Shown here one piece after another: positions 1-11,015 of a stretch of DNA of 46,335 nt. Source of the DNA: Rhodospirillaceae bacterium (GTDB lineage Bacteria; Pseudomonadota; Alphaproteobacteria; GCA-2731375); assembly GCA_018667855.1 (NCBI GenBank), contig JABIRL010000015.1, positions 1 to 46,335 on the forward strand, written 5' to 3'. A program made the translations under genes and the position numbers. Position 1 is the first letter of the stretch; the number at the start of each line of letters is the position of its first letter. The notes below the pieces were generated by a model that worked only from the letters and a program-made list of their open reading frames with translations, did not search any database and was not told the DNA's origin.

Positions 1-804
1 CAGGATCTTCTGCTCCCCCATGATCGCGACCAGAGCCTCGAAATGTTTCTGGCCCGCCGCCATCAGGTGCAGCCGTTCGCCATCGCGGGTGCGGTAGGTG
101 TTGGTCGGCGCGCTGTAGCGGTCACGGTTGCCCAGGCGTCCCATGACCACGCCGTCGCGCTGATATTCCGCTACCGCTGTCATCAGAAACGACATGGCAG
201 TATCCAACAGCGGCACGTCGACCACCTGACCCAGGCCCGTGCGTTCGCGCGCATGCAAGGCGGCCAGGACGCCCAGGGCGGCGTTGGTGCCCGTGGAATA
301 GTCGATCATGATGGCGCCCATCATGGTCGCTTCGCCATCCCTGCTGCCGGTCAGGTGCATCAGGCCGCCCTCGGCCTGGGCGATGGCGTCAAAGGCGGGC
401 CGCTTGGCCCAGGGGCCGTCCTGGCCAAATCCCGAAATGCGGGCCATGACCAGGCCCGGGTTCAGGGCGCTGGCTTCATCCCAGCCGAAGCCCATCTCTT
501 CCATGGTGCCGGGGCGGAAATTTTCCACCAGGACATCCGCCTGACGGATCAGATTGCCGAGGATTTCGCGGCCCTTGTCGTGGCGCAGATTGAGGGCCAG
601 GGAGCGTTTGTTGCGGTTGTACAGGGTCATGTACAATTTATCGTCGCCCGTTTCGGCGCCGACGCCGCGCATGGGATCGCCGCCTTCGGGTTTTTCGATC
701 TTGATCACATCGGCCCCGAAATCGCCCAGCATCTGGGCGCAGTATGGCCCGGCGACATAGCGCGAAAGATCGAGCACCTTTATTCCGTCAAGCGCACGCG
801 TCAT
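1..804 (-). CDS. CaiB/BaiF family (class III) CoA-transferase, C-terminus cut by window edge
   Basis: The reverse strand is open from an ATG at 804 to the window edge (268 codons), so the C-terminal third or more is missing. The start MTRALDGIKVLDLSRYVAGP, then a run reading GADVIKIEKPEGGDPMRG, NRNKRSLALNL and ADVLVENFRPGTMEEMG, is the class III CoA-transferase signature. These enzymes move CoA between acyl-CoA and a free acid, and the catalytic residue is an Asp. A GGAGG ribosome site lies about 9 nt before the ATG. The gene is divergent from the beta-oxidation fusion gene at 976, sharing a 171-bp spacer, which suggests a joint role in acyl-CoA metabolism. The acyl substrate cannot be deduced. 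Confidence 0.93.
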   Translation of the reverse strand, partial: MTRALDGIKVLDLSRYVAGPYCAQMLGDFGADVIKIEKPEGGDPMRGVGAETGDDKLYMTLYNRNKRSLALNLRHDKGREILGNLIRQADVLVENFRPGTMEEMGFGWDEASALNPGLVMARISGFGQDGPWAKRPAFDAIAQAEGGLMHLTGSRDGEATMMGAIMIDYSTGTNAALGVLAALHARERTGLGQVVDVPLLDTAMSFLMTAVAEYQRDGVVMGRLGNRDRYSAPTNTYRTRDGERLHLMAAGQKHFEALVAIMGEQKIL

Positions 805-975
805 GCGGCGTAACCTCCAATTGTGGGTTTTTCATTTTGTAACCTGGAAAACCCGGGAAACCTAGCCTGCGTTGTTTTGGCCCCTTTCCGCCACTCTGAA
901 TCGTGCTATGAAACGGGCAACCAGATAGGCCCGGCGCATGATCGTGGCCGGCAGGAGAAACGGGAGAATTTGAGG

Positions 976-3066
<2,091 letters not shown>

Positions 3067-3085
3067 ATCGCAACAATACAGGCGC

Positions 3086-3124
3086 GGGCCCTGCCGCTGA
3101 CCGGCGGCGGGCCCCTCCCTTTTT
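3086..3124 (+). terminator. Rho-independent terminator after the beta-oxidation fusion gene
   Basis: GGGCCC-T-GCCGC (3086-3097) pairs with GCGGC-GGGCCC (3104-3114) around a six-base loop, giving 11 pairs with one bulged T. A CCCTTTTTG tract follows. The U-run ends only about 3 nt before the ribosome site of the next gene (CAGGAGG near 3127), so the hairpin both ends the upstream message and sits in the leader of the HIT gene. Confidence 0.75.
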
Positions 3125-3138
3125 GTCAGGAGGTATCC

Positions 3139-3588
3139 ATGCCCACATTGATCCATCGGCGCGTCAGGGAATGCCAAGCTGGCAAATATCCCAAAGCTGT
3201 GTGCCGGGTATCCAGCGGCTGGGTGGTTTTCGGCGATGTCCAGTTCCTGCCCGGCTATTCTCTGCTGCTGGCGGACCCGGTAGTTTCAGATCCAAACCAG
3301 ATGGACGAGGCGGTCCGAAAGACGTTTTTTTACGAGATGTCGGTGATCGGCGATGCCCTGTTGTCCCTGACCGACGCGGTGCGCATCAACTACGAAATCC
3401 TCGGCAATCAGGAACCGGCCCTGCACGCCCACGTCTTCCCCCGCTACGATACCGAGCCGGAAGAAACCCGGCTCAGCCCCGTATGGCTCTACGACTGGGA
3501 CGCCGCCCCGCCATTCGAAGAAACCCGCGACCGCCCCCTCATGGACGCACTGCGCCGGGATCTGCAAAAGCGTGGTATTGCGGAATAA
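3139..3588 (+). CDS. HIT-family (histidine triad-like) nucleotide hydrolase
   Basis: A 149-residue soluble protein. The ALHAHVFPRY segment near residue 98 matches the HxHxx histidine-triad active site of HIT hydrolases/transferases, which cleave dinucleoside polyphosphates or nucleoside phosphoramidates. The upstream part (GWVVFGDVQFLPGYSLLLAD) matches the family's beta core, and the length is usual for the family. The third His of the strict HxHxHxx triad is replaced by Phe-Pro-Arg, as in HIT-like subfamilies. A strong CAGGAGG site precedes the ATG. The gene is convergent with the RraA-type gene, 15 nt away. The substrate is unknown. Confidence 0.85.
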   Translation: MPTLIHRRVRECQAGKYPKAVCRVSSGWVVFGDVQFLPGYSLLLADPVVSDPNQMDEAVRKTFFYEMSVIGDALLSLTDAVRINYEILGNQEPALHAHVFPRYDTEPEETRLSPVWLYDWDAAPPFEETRDRPLMDALRRDLQKRGIAE

Positions 3589-3603
3589 AGTTGTTCGCCA
3601 CTC

Positions 3604-4314
3604 CTAGTGAATGTCCGCCGAATCCGCCATTGCCCGGCCCAGGACTTCGACGTCGAAGTCCGGTTGGCGGCAGGCTTCAAGGATGATGGCCTCGCGGCGC
3701 TCCAACAATTTGCAGGCATCTGGGATATCGCGCGCCACATCGTGGGGGATGACCACGGCGCCGTGGCGGTCGGCGTGGATCAGGTCGCCCGAGCTGACCA
3801 GCATGCCGGCCACGTTGACCGTTTGGGCGAAATCCTCCAGATGCACATGGGCGTGGGATGGCCCGATGCGGTCGGCGATGAACTGGAAGCCGGGCGCGGC
3901 GGCATCGATATCGCGGACGGAGCCGTCGGTGACCACGCCAAGGCAGCCGAGATTAAGGTGGATGGTCGATTGCACCTCGCCCCAGAAGGCGCCGTAGGCC
4001 CGGCGCGGGCCGTCCATGTCCTGGATGACGGCGACGGTGGGGCCCGGCGCGGCGGCGATGTAGCGGTAATATTCCAGGCGCTGGTCGCGCATCGCGGGTC
4101 CGGGGCGGCTGCTGGGTTCGGCTGAGCGGATCTGCGCCGTGCGGGCATAGCCGACGATGGGGGGCAGATCGGGGAAGGCGCAGACCAAGGGTTCCACCGT
4201 GAAACCGATGGACCGGCGCTCCGGCGAGGTCAGTTCCAGGGCGTTGCAGATGGTGGGGGTGTCCCAGGCGCGCAGGGCGGCCAGTTCGGCTTCGTTCAGG
4301 GGGGTATCGGTCAT
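3604..4314 (-). CDS. RraA-family aldolase-like protein (HMG/CHA aldolase fold)
   Basis: A 236-residue protein beginning MTDTPLNEAELAALRAWDTP. GVVTDGSVRD near residue 135 carries the Arg-Asp pair that in 4-hydroxy-4-methyl-2-oxoglutarate aldolases binds substrate and the divalent metal. HADRHGAVVIP near the C-terminus is the second conserved block. Family members either split 4-carboxy-4-hydroxy-2-oxoadipate-type aldols from aromatic breakdown to pyruvate, or inhibit RNase E (RraA proper). The intact Arg-Asp and the metabolic context favour the aldolase. The ATG at 4314 fits the family start better than an upstream in-frame ATG at 4386, which would overlap livF. The gene follows livF by 10 nt on the same strand, so it is probably the last gene of the liv operon. 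Confidence 0.85.
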   Translation of the reverse strand: MTDTPLNEAELAALRAWDTPTICNALELTSPERRSIGFTVEPLVCAFPDLPPIVGYARTAQIRSAEPSSRPGPAMRDQRLEYYRYIAAAPGPTVAVIQDMDGPRRAYGAFWGEVQSTIHLNLGCLGVVTDGSVRDIDAAAPGFQFIADRIGPSHAHVHLEDFAQTVNVAGMLVSSGDLIHADRHGAVVIPHDVARDIPDACKLLERREAIILEACRQPDFDVEVLGRAMADSADIH

Positions 4315-4324
4315 GGTATCGTTC

Positions 4325-5018
4325 TTAAACTCCAAGATATTGATGTTGCACGTCCGGGTTGGCGCGTAGTTCGGCGGAATTGCCACTCCAGACGAGATGG
4401 CCTTTTTCCACGATAAAGTGGCGGTCGCAAATTTTGGTCAAGGCGTCCACGTCCTTGTCGATCACCAGAATAGCCTGTCCCGCCTCTTTCAGGGACAACA
4501 AACAAGACCAGATCTCGGCCCGGATCAAGGGGGCAAGACCTTCGGTGGCTTCATCCAGTAACAATAGTTTCGGATTGGTCATCAAGGCCCGGCCCACGGC
4601 CAGCATTTGCTGCTCGCCGCCCGAGAGTTGATCGCCCATGCTGCGCTGGCGCTCTTCCAGGCGTGGAAACAGTGCATACACCCTTTTCAAAGTCCAGGGC
4701 TCGCCATGGCCATCGCCGGCACGGGCGGTGGCGATAAGGTTTTCCCGTACCGTGAGATTGGGGAATATCTGCCGTCCTTCGGGAACCAGGCCGAGGCCAA
4801 GCTGGGCTATTCTGAAAGGCGCCAGGCCGGCCAGGTTCCGCCCTTGAAAGCTCAAGGCGCCGCCACGGGGCTGGATCAAACCCATGATGGTGCGAATGGT
4901 CGTGGTCTTGCCCATGCCGTTGCGGCCCATCAGGCTGACCACCTGGCCCGCTTCGACCGACAGGCTCATCCCGAACAATGCCTGGCTTCGGTCATAAAAG
5001 GCGTCGATGCCTTTCACT

Positions 5019-5026
<8 letters not shown>
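4325..5026 (-). CDS. livF: Branched-chain/aromatic-type ABC transporter ATP-binding protein LivF
   Basis: A 233-residue ATPase that drives uptake with LivG. Visible motifs are Walker A GRNGMGKTTT near residue 35, the Q-loop region, the ABC signature LSGGEQQ near 137, Walker B LLLLDEATEGLAP near 158 and a switch region in which the usual His is Asp-like (LVIDKDVDAL). It ends HQYLGV, the usual LivF tail. The start MLEVKGIDAFYDRSQALFGM is the family N-terminus. It overlaps the end of livG by 8 nt, showing translational coupling. The ligand is uncertain: Liv-type systems import branched amino acids, amides, urea or aromatic acids. Confidence 0.93.
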
Positions 5027-5781
<755 letters not shown>

Positions 5782-5789
<8 letters not shown>

Positions 5790-6771
5790 CCCGCTTGCTC
5801 CCGTTATTCCCATTTCGGCCAAGGGAGGCAGCCAGCAGGGCATGGATGCCGCCCCGGCCGAACAGCACGATGGCAATCAGGATCGGCCCCATGATGATGG
5901 CCCAATGTTCACCCGCGTCCGTCATGGCCATCTCCATCCATTGCGGCAGATACTCCTCCAACAGCAAAAAGGCAGTCGCGCCCAGCACAGGGCCGATCAG
6001 GGTGCCCATGCCGCCCATTATGACCATGATCATGATCTCGCCCGAATGGGTCCAGTGCATCACGTCCGGAGAGACGAACTCGTTCAGGTTTGCGAACAAT
6101 GCTCCGGCCAAACCGCAGATGGTTCCGGCAATGGTGAAGGCGGCCAGTTTGTAGCGGTAGGTCGGGAAACCCATCGCCTGCATGCGCCTCTCGTTGGTGC
6201 GGCTGGCCCGGATCACCATGCCGAAGCGGGACAGCACCAGGCGATGCAGGCAGAACAAGACGCCGGCCAGCACGGCGAAAACCAGATAATAGAAATGCAT
6301 TGCGTCATTCAGGTCTATCAGGCCGGCAAATTCGCTGCGCATGGAGGACATGCCGTCATCACCGCCGAACTCCTCCAGGCTGATGGCCAGAAAATACAGC
6401 ATCTGGGCGAAGGCCAGGGTGATCATGATGAAGTAGACGCCGGAGGTGCGCAAACTCATGGCGCCGAATATCAGGCCGATCAGGGCCGAGGCGGCAAGCG
6501 CGAGGGGGATCTGCAGGAAGCCGTTGTCGATCCCGTAATAGCTGAGGATGCCCACCGCATAGGCGCCGATACCCATATAGACGGCATGTCCGAAGCTGAC
6601 CATGCCGCCATGGCCCAGGATCAGATCCAGGCTGACGGCGGCGATGGCAAAGACCATGATGCGGGCGACCATGTCCATATAGAAAGGTTGATCGAAGATG
6701 ACCGTCAGCGGCGGCACCACGGCGAACAGCGCCAGGGTCGCAAGCGATAGCCAGATCTGCCGCCTGTCCAT
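5782..6771 (-). CDS. livM: Liv-type ABC transporter permease LivM
   Basis: A 329-residue inner-membrane permease with about nine hydrophobic segments. The block LDLILGHGGMVSFGHAVYMG (residues ~48-67) is the conserved LivM/LivH motif with the GHG and FGHA turns. The block GGMGTLIGPVLGA near residue 250 is the cytoplasmic EAA-like coupling loop that docks on the ATPases. The ATG at 6771 is 3 nt after the livH stop codon, with tight operon spacing. It pairs with LivH to form the translocation path. Confidence 0.94.
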
Positions 6772-6774
6772 GGC

Positions 6775-7698
6775 CTAACCGGTCCTGGCCGGAAACAGGC
6801 CCTGGGGCCGGACCACCAGGATCCCTGCCATCAGGATATAGATCAGCATGGAGGCGAGCGCCGGGCCGGCGGTATCGGCGGCGGCGTCGTCAACGAACGC
6901 CCGCAACAGCACCGGCAGCATGACCCGGCCCACCGTATCCACGAGCCCGACGACGATGGCGGCGATAAAGGCGCCCCGGATGGAGCCGATGCCGCCGATG
7001 ATGATGACCACGAAGGCCAGGATCAACAGCGGCTCGCCCATGCCCGGTTCGACGGAGGTGAGGGGGCCGAGCATCATGCCGGCCAGACCCGCGAACACGG
7101 CGCCCAGGGCAAAGACAAAGGTGAACAGGGATTTGATATTGACGCCCAGGGCGCCGACCATTTCGTTATTCGAGGCGCCGGCCCGGATCAACATGCCCAG
7201 ACGCGTATGGGCCACGATGAGGTATAGGGCCGCGGCCACCGACAGACCCACGGCTATAATCACCAAGCGAAATACCGGATAGGGTGCGTCCGGAAATATT
7301 TCGACGTGCCCCATTAGGTAATCCGGCAGGCCGGAATAAAGTGATACAGGCCCCCAAACGATGCGCACGATCTCGTTGAAAAACAGGATCAGACCAAAGG
7401 TTGCCAGGACCTGATCCAGATGGTTGCGACGGTACAATGTTCGCAGCGCCACCACCTCGACCAAAGCGCCGACGGCAAAGGTGGCCGGGATGGCCAGGGC
7501 CAGGCCACCCAGGAACGAACCGGTCCAGGCAATAAGGGTCGTGGCCAGATAAGCGCCGATCATCACCAGGCTGCCGTGGGCGAGATTGACCATGTCCATG
7601 ATGCCAAAGACCAGGGTCAACCCGGCGGCAATCAGGAACAGCATGATCCCGAACTGCAATCCGTTAAAGGCCTGCTCCAATAGTAGAAGCGGATCCAT
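6775..7698 (-). CDS. livH: Liv-type ABC transporter permease LivH
   Basis: A 307-residue inner-membrane permease. The segment FGIMDMVNLAHGSLVMIGAY is the LivH counterpart of the LivM turn. The GGIGSIRGAFIAAIVVGLVD block near residue 235 is the ATPase-coupling loop. About eight membrane spans can be drawn. The first gene after the hairpin that follows the binding-protein gene, it is followed at once by livM. The start MDPLLLLEQAFNGLQFGIML is typical of the family. Confidence 0.94.
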   Translation of the reverse strand: MDPLLLLEQAFNGLQFGIMLFLIAAGLTLVFGIMDMVNLAHGSLVMIGAYLATTLIAWTGSFLGGLALAIPATFAVGALVEVVALRTLYRRNHLDQVLATFGLILFFNEIVRIVWGPVSLYSGLPDYLMGHVEIFPDAPYPVFRLVIIAVGLSVAAALYLIVAHTRLGMLIRAGASNNEMVGALGVNIKSLFTFVFALGAVFAGLAGMMLGPLTSVEPGMGEPLLILAFVVIIIGGIGSIRGAFIAAIVVGLVDTVGRVMLPVLLRAFVDDAAADTAGPALASMLIYILMAGILVVRPQGLFPARTG

Positions 7699-7716
7699 AT
7701 TGTGTCCTCACACAAA

Positions 7717-7740
7717 CGGGGGCGTCCTGAGACGCCCCCG
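7717..7740 (-). terminator. Intra-operon hairpin (attenuator) between the binding-protein gene and livH
   Basis: CGGGGGCGTC (7717-7726) and GACGCCCCCG (7731-7740) form a perfect 10-bp stem around CTGA. Read on the minus strand it lies 23 nt after the binding-protein stop and before livH. It is followed by GTTTGTG rather than a long U-run, so it is more likely a partial terminator or an mRNA-stabilising hairpin than a full stop. This arrangement is known to raise binding protein over permease subunits. Confidence 0.6.
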
Positions 7741-7763
7741 GTCTATGTGCTGGCGGTCCGAAC

Positions 7764-8936
7764 CTACCACTTCATGGGACAGCTCTTGGCATAAGAATCG
7801 CCGTGAGCCGAGAGAATGACACCACGGGTCTTGGTGACATAGTTGCCGCCGTCATTCACCGCTTCCCGCAGATAGATATTCTGGATCGGGAAGTGGTTGT
7901 TATTGAACTTGAAGGTGCCCCGTGTGGTGGGGAATGCAACGGTCCGCATGGCGGCCCGCAGTTTGGCCCGGTCGCCGACGCCGCCGGCCTTGCGGATGGC
8001 GGCATCCAGGAACATCACCGTGTCATAGGCCTGCGCCGCGTAGAAGGCCGGTGTCTTGCCGTACTTCTCGCGATAGGTCGAAACGAAGCGGCGGCTGACC
8101 GTGTTGCCCAGATCCGGGCTCCAATGCTGCACGCCAAAGGTGCCCACGGCCGCATCTTTCAGGGCCGGCAGGGTCAGGGCGTCCACGGTATAGACCGAAT
8201 AGAGAGGGATCTTGCTCGACAGGCCGGCCTGGGCATATTGCTTGACGAAATTGATGCCCATGCCACCCGGCAGGAAGACATAAACGGCGGACGGCTTGGC
8301 CGCGCGCAGGGCGGAAATTTCGGCCTGATAGTCCTTCTGGCCCAATTTGGTATAGACCTCGCCCACGATCTTACCTTTGAACATGCGTTTGAAGCCTTTG
8401 ATCATGTCCTTGCCGGCCTGATAATTGGGCGCCATGACATAGACATTGTCGATCTTCTTGTCCGTCATGTACTTGCCCATGCCTTCGGGCATCATGTCGT
8501 TCTGAAAGGCCACGTTGAAAAAATTGTCCGAACATTTCTTGCCCGCAACCGCTGATGGACCCGCATTGGAGCTGATCAGGAAGGTGTTGGAACGGGTGAC
8601 CGGGCCGTGGATGGCGACCAGCAGATTGGACCAGATAATGCCGGCGATGATATCCACGCGGTCTTTCTTGATCATCTTGTTGGCGAGCTGCTTGGCCACG
8701 TCCGGCTTGCGCTTGTCATCGCCGTAGATGACTTCCGTTTCCAGACCGCCGAGGCGGCCGCCCACGTGCTCCATGCCCAGTTCAAAGGCGTTCTTCATGG
8801 GCTTGCCGATAATACCGGCGCCGCCCGAAAGGGTGGTTATGAAGCCGACCTTGACTTTCTCCGCCGCGACCGGTGTTGCCGCCAAGGCCAGGCTAGCCGC
8901 CAGACCTGTCGCCAGAGCCAGAATTCGTTTTGACAT
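7764..8936 (-). CDS. Periplasmic substrate-binding protein of the Liv-type ABC transporter
   Basis: A 390-residue type I periplasmic binding protein. The N-terminus MSKRILALATGLAASLALAA is a Sec signal peptide, with likely cleavage after PVAA-E. The mature start KVKVGFITTLSGGAGIIGKP is the classic LivJ/LivK-like first strand, and DTVMFLDAAIRKAG is a late conserved helix. The ATG at 8936 has GGGAGGACAAGG before it, so the longer open frame back to 9281 is rejected. It is first in the operon, with permeases and ATPases downstream. The close RraA-type gene hints at an organic acid or aromatic ligand, but the sequence does not prove this. Confidence 0.92.
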   Translation of the reverse strand: MSKRILALATGLAASLALAATPVAAEKVKVGFITTLSGGAGIIGKPMKNAFELGMEHVGGRLGGLETEVIYGDDKRKPDVAKQLANKMIKKDRVDIIAGIIWSNLLVAIHGPVTRSNTFLISSNAGPSAVAGKKCSDNFFNVAFQNDMMPEGMGKYMTDKKIDNVYVMAPNYQAGKDMIKGFKRMFKGKIVGEVYTKLGQKDYQAEISALRAAKPSAVYVFLPGGMGINFVKQYAQAGLSSKIPLYSVYTVDALTLPALKDAAVGTFGVQHWSPDLGNTVSRRFVSTYREKYGKTPAFYAAQAYDTVMFLDAAIRKAGGVGDRAKLRAAMRTVAFPTTRGTFKFNNNHFPIQNIYLREAVNDGGNYVTKTRGVILSAHGDSYAKSCPMKW

Positions 8937-9257
8937 TCCCTTGTCCTCCCAAGACATTAGGTGTTGAGTGCCGCTTTTCCTTGAACTCCTGTCGCCGGCC
9001 CGGTCTGTCGCCGGCCACGGCATTGCCGGGAGTGTAGCGAAAAGCGGCGCGACTCGAAAGCGCCGATACGGCCATCGCTTGGTCTTTCCCCGTATGAGCC
9101 ATTGCACACGGACGGTGCGGCGATTAAGGTTTGCCATAACGGAGCTGATGGAAGGGTGGACGAACACCCGGCATTGGACCGTCGGGGGCGTGGCACAGGG
9201 TCGCACCCCAATTATCGCAATAAGACAATCGAAATGAGACAAGGGAGGCAAGATCTC
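8937..9257. promoter_or_regulatory. Divergent intergenic region between the liv and TRAP operons
   Basis: This 321-bp gap separates two divergent transport operons and must hold both promoters and the 5' leaders. I see ribosome sites at each end (GGGAGG for the binding protein, AAGGGAGG for dctP). I see no convincing sigma-70 box pair and no credible small gene. The nearest to a promoter is TTGCAC at about 9103 with a poor downstream box. Confidence 0.5.
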
Positions 9258-10361
9258 ATGAAACGGCGTGATTTTATTCAAGGTGCGACAGCGGCGGGCG
9301 TTGCCACGGCAGCAGTCGCAGCATCCACTTTTCCCAAACCAGCAATTGCACAGGGTCTGAAGGAATGGAAACTGGCCATGTCCTGGCCATTGAATTCACC
9401 GGGCCTTGGTACTTCGGGGCAACGCGTGGCCCGCAATATCACGGCACTCTCGGGTGGCAAGATTAAGGTCAAGGTTTATGGCGGCGGCGAATTGGTGCCG
9501 GCCTTTGGCGTCTTCGACGCGGTCAGCGCGGGCGACGCGGAAATGTATCAGTCCGCCGAATATTATTGGCAGGGCAAGCACAAGGCCTTTAACTTCTTTA
9601 CCACCGTGCCATATGGCCTGACGGGAACTGAGCATGCCGCGTGGATGAAATATGGCGGCGGCCAGGAGCTTTGGGACGAACTATCTGCTGATTTCGGCCT
9701 CAAGGGATTCTTGGGCAACAGTACCGGTACCCAGATGGGCGGCTGGTATCGCAAAACCATCAACGAACTGGACGATTTCAAGGGTTTGAAATTCCGCATG
9801 CCTGGTCTTGGCGGCGAAGTTCTTCGTGCCCTCGGTGTCACGGTCGTCAATCTGCCGGTGGCGGAAATCTATCCGGCCTTGGCCTCTGGCGCCATTGATG
9901 CGGCTGAATGGGTCGGGCCCTGGCATGATCTGGCATTTGGTTTTCACAAGATCACCAAGCATTATTACTACCCCGGCTTCCATGAACCAGGCACTTCCGG
10001 CAGCTATGGCATGAACAAGAAGGTATGGGATGGCCTGACCAAGGATGAGCAGCTTCTAATCAAGACGGTGATCGATGCCGAGGCTCATAATCAGTTCGCC
10101 GAGTTCAATGCTCGCAATCTGGGGTCCTTGAATGTGCTGTTGACCAAACATGGCGTGCAGCTGCATCAGTATCCAAAAGAGATGCTGATGAAAATCGGTG
10201 AGGTTGCAGGCGATGTGATCGGCAAGGTTGGCAATTCCGACCCGTTCACGAAACGCGTCTACGACAGCTTCATCACCTATCGGAAGCAGGCCATTACGTG
10301 GGCCAAGATCGGCGAGCAGGGCTTCATGAATGCACGGTCGTTGCCGTTCAAGTATTCCTGA
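9258..10361 (+). CDS. dctP: TRAP transporter periplasmic binding protein DctP (keto-acid/FcbT1-like), Tat-exported
   Basis: A 367-residue binding protein of the DctP fold. The N-terminus MKRRDFIQGATAAGVATAA is a twin-arginine signal (RRDF) with cleavage near AIA-Q, so it is exported folded. The mature start LKEWKLAMSWPLNSPGLGTS, the ligand-strand block FKGLKFRMPGLGGEVLRALG and the motif IDAAEWVGPWHD resemble the TakP/FcbT1 branch (2-oxo acids, mannitol or chloroaromatics), not the C4-dicarboxylate branch. The Arg in KFRMPG is the usual carboxylate-binding Arg. The ATG at 9258 follows AAGGGAGG, so an earlier open stretch is ignored. dctQ and dctM follow. Confidence 0.92.
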   Translation: MKRRDFIQGATAAGVATAAVAASTFPKPAIAQGLKEWKLAMSWPLNSPGLGTSGQRVARNITALSGGKIKVKVYGGGELVPAFGVFDAVSAGDAEMYQSAEYYWQGKHKAFNFFTTVPYGLTGTEHAAWMKYGGGQELWDELSADFGLKGFLGNSTGTQMGGWYRKTINELDDFKGLKFRMPGLGGEVLRALGVTVVNLPVAEIYPALASGAIDAAEWVGPWHDLAFGFHKITKHYYYPGFHEPGTSGSYGMNKKVWDGLTKDEQLLIKTVIDAEAHNQFAEFNARNLGSLNVLLTKHGVQLHQYPKEMLMKIGEVAGDVIGKVGNSDPFTKRVYDSFITYRKQAITWAKIGEQGFMNARSLPFKYS

Positions 10362-10393
10362 ACCTAACACGTTCGACTGTAACCGGTTGATTA

Positions 10394-10427
10394 GAGCACC
10401 CGCGCCGTCTTTCTGGCGCGGGTGCTC
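10394..10427 (+). terminator. Hairpin between dctP and dctQ
   Basis: GAGCACCCGCGCC (10394-10406) and GGCGCGGGTGCTC (10415-10427) form a perfect 13-bp stem with an eight-base loop. It starts 33 nt after the dctP stop. Only a mixed sequence follows, with no U-run, so it is best read as a 3'-end protector or partial terminator that keeps dctP mRNA above dctQM. Confidence 0.6.
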
Positions 10428-10466
10428 ACAGCTGTATCTTGTGTATCTTGCACCGAAAGATGCCCC

Positions 10467-11015
10467 ATGCCCGATATTAAAGCCGTCGTCCGCGCAATAG
10501 ATTTTTTCAACGAACAGCTGGGCCGCGTCGTGGCGTGGTTTGCCCTGGCCTTGGTCCTGATGCAATTCACCGTCGTGGTGCTGCGCTATGTCTTCGGGCT
10601 GGGTTTTATTCCCATGCAGGAATCGATTGTCTTCATGCACGCCATGCTGTTTTTGGTGGCCGCCGGCTATACCCTGCTGCATGACGGCCATGTGCGCGTC
10701 GATATTTTCTACGGCGGCGCAACGGAGATGAACAAGGCACGGGTCAATTTCTTTGGCGTGTTGATATTCCTGTGGCCGCTGTGCGCTATGCTGACTTGGA
10801 AATCATTTATTTTCGTCGGCGCTTCAATCCGTGTCTGGGAAGGTTCACCGGAAGGGACCTTCATGCCGTTCTGGTTGTTGAAGTCTATGTTGTTGGTATT
10901 TCCATTCGTTTTATCGTTGCAAGGCTTCTCCCTTTTGGTCAAGTCCTGGTACGTGATGACCGGGCGGGAACCAATCAATCCGCCCGAGCCTGATGCCGGG
11001 GAGGTGGGGGTATGA
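10467..11015 (+). CDS. dctQ: TRAP transporter small permease DctQ
   Basis: A 182-residue membrane protein with four predicted spans (near residues 22-42, 50-75, 90-112 and 135-158). It carries the small-permease block GFIPMQESIVFMHAMLFLVA and YTLLHDGHVRVDIFY, a strong DctQ signature. It joins the DctM channel to the binding protein. Its stop overlaps the dctM start as ATGA, so the two are coupled. The start MPDIKAVVRAIDFF was chosen because the family begins just before the first amphipathic helix. Confidence 0.92.
   Translation: MPDIKAVVRAIDFFNEQLGRVVAWFALALVLMQFTVVVLRYVFGLGFIPMQESIVFMHAMLFLVAAGYTLLHDGHVRVDIFYGGATEMNKARVNFFGVLIFLWPLCAMLTWKSFIFVGASIRVWEGSPEGTFMPFWLLKSMLLVFPFVLSLQGFSLLVKSWYVMTGREPINPPEPDAGEVGV

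Noticed and set aside
43-813. A plus-strand open frame at the left edge.
   Set aside because: It is the antisense of the CaiB/BaiF CoA-transferase, which has clear motifs on the minus strand.
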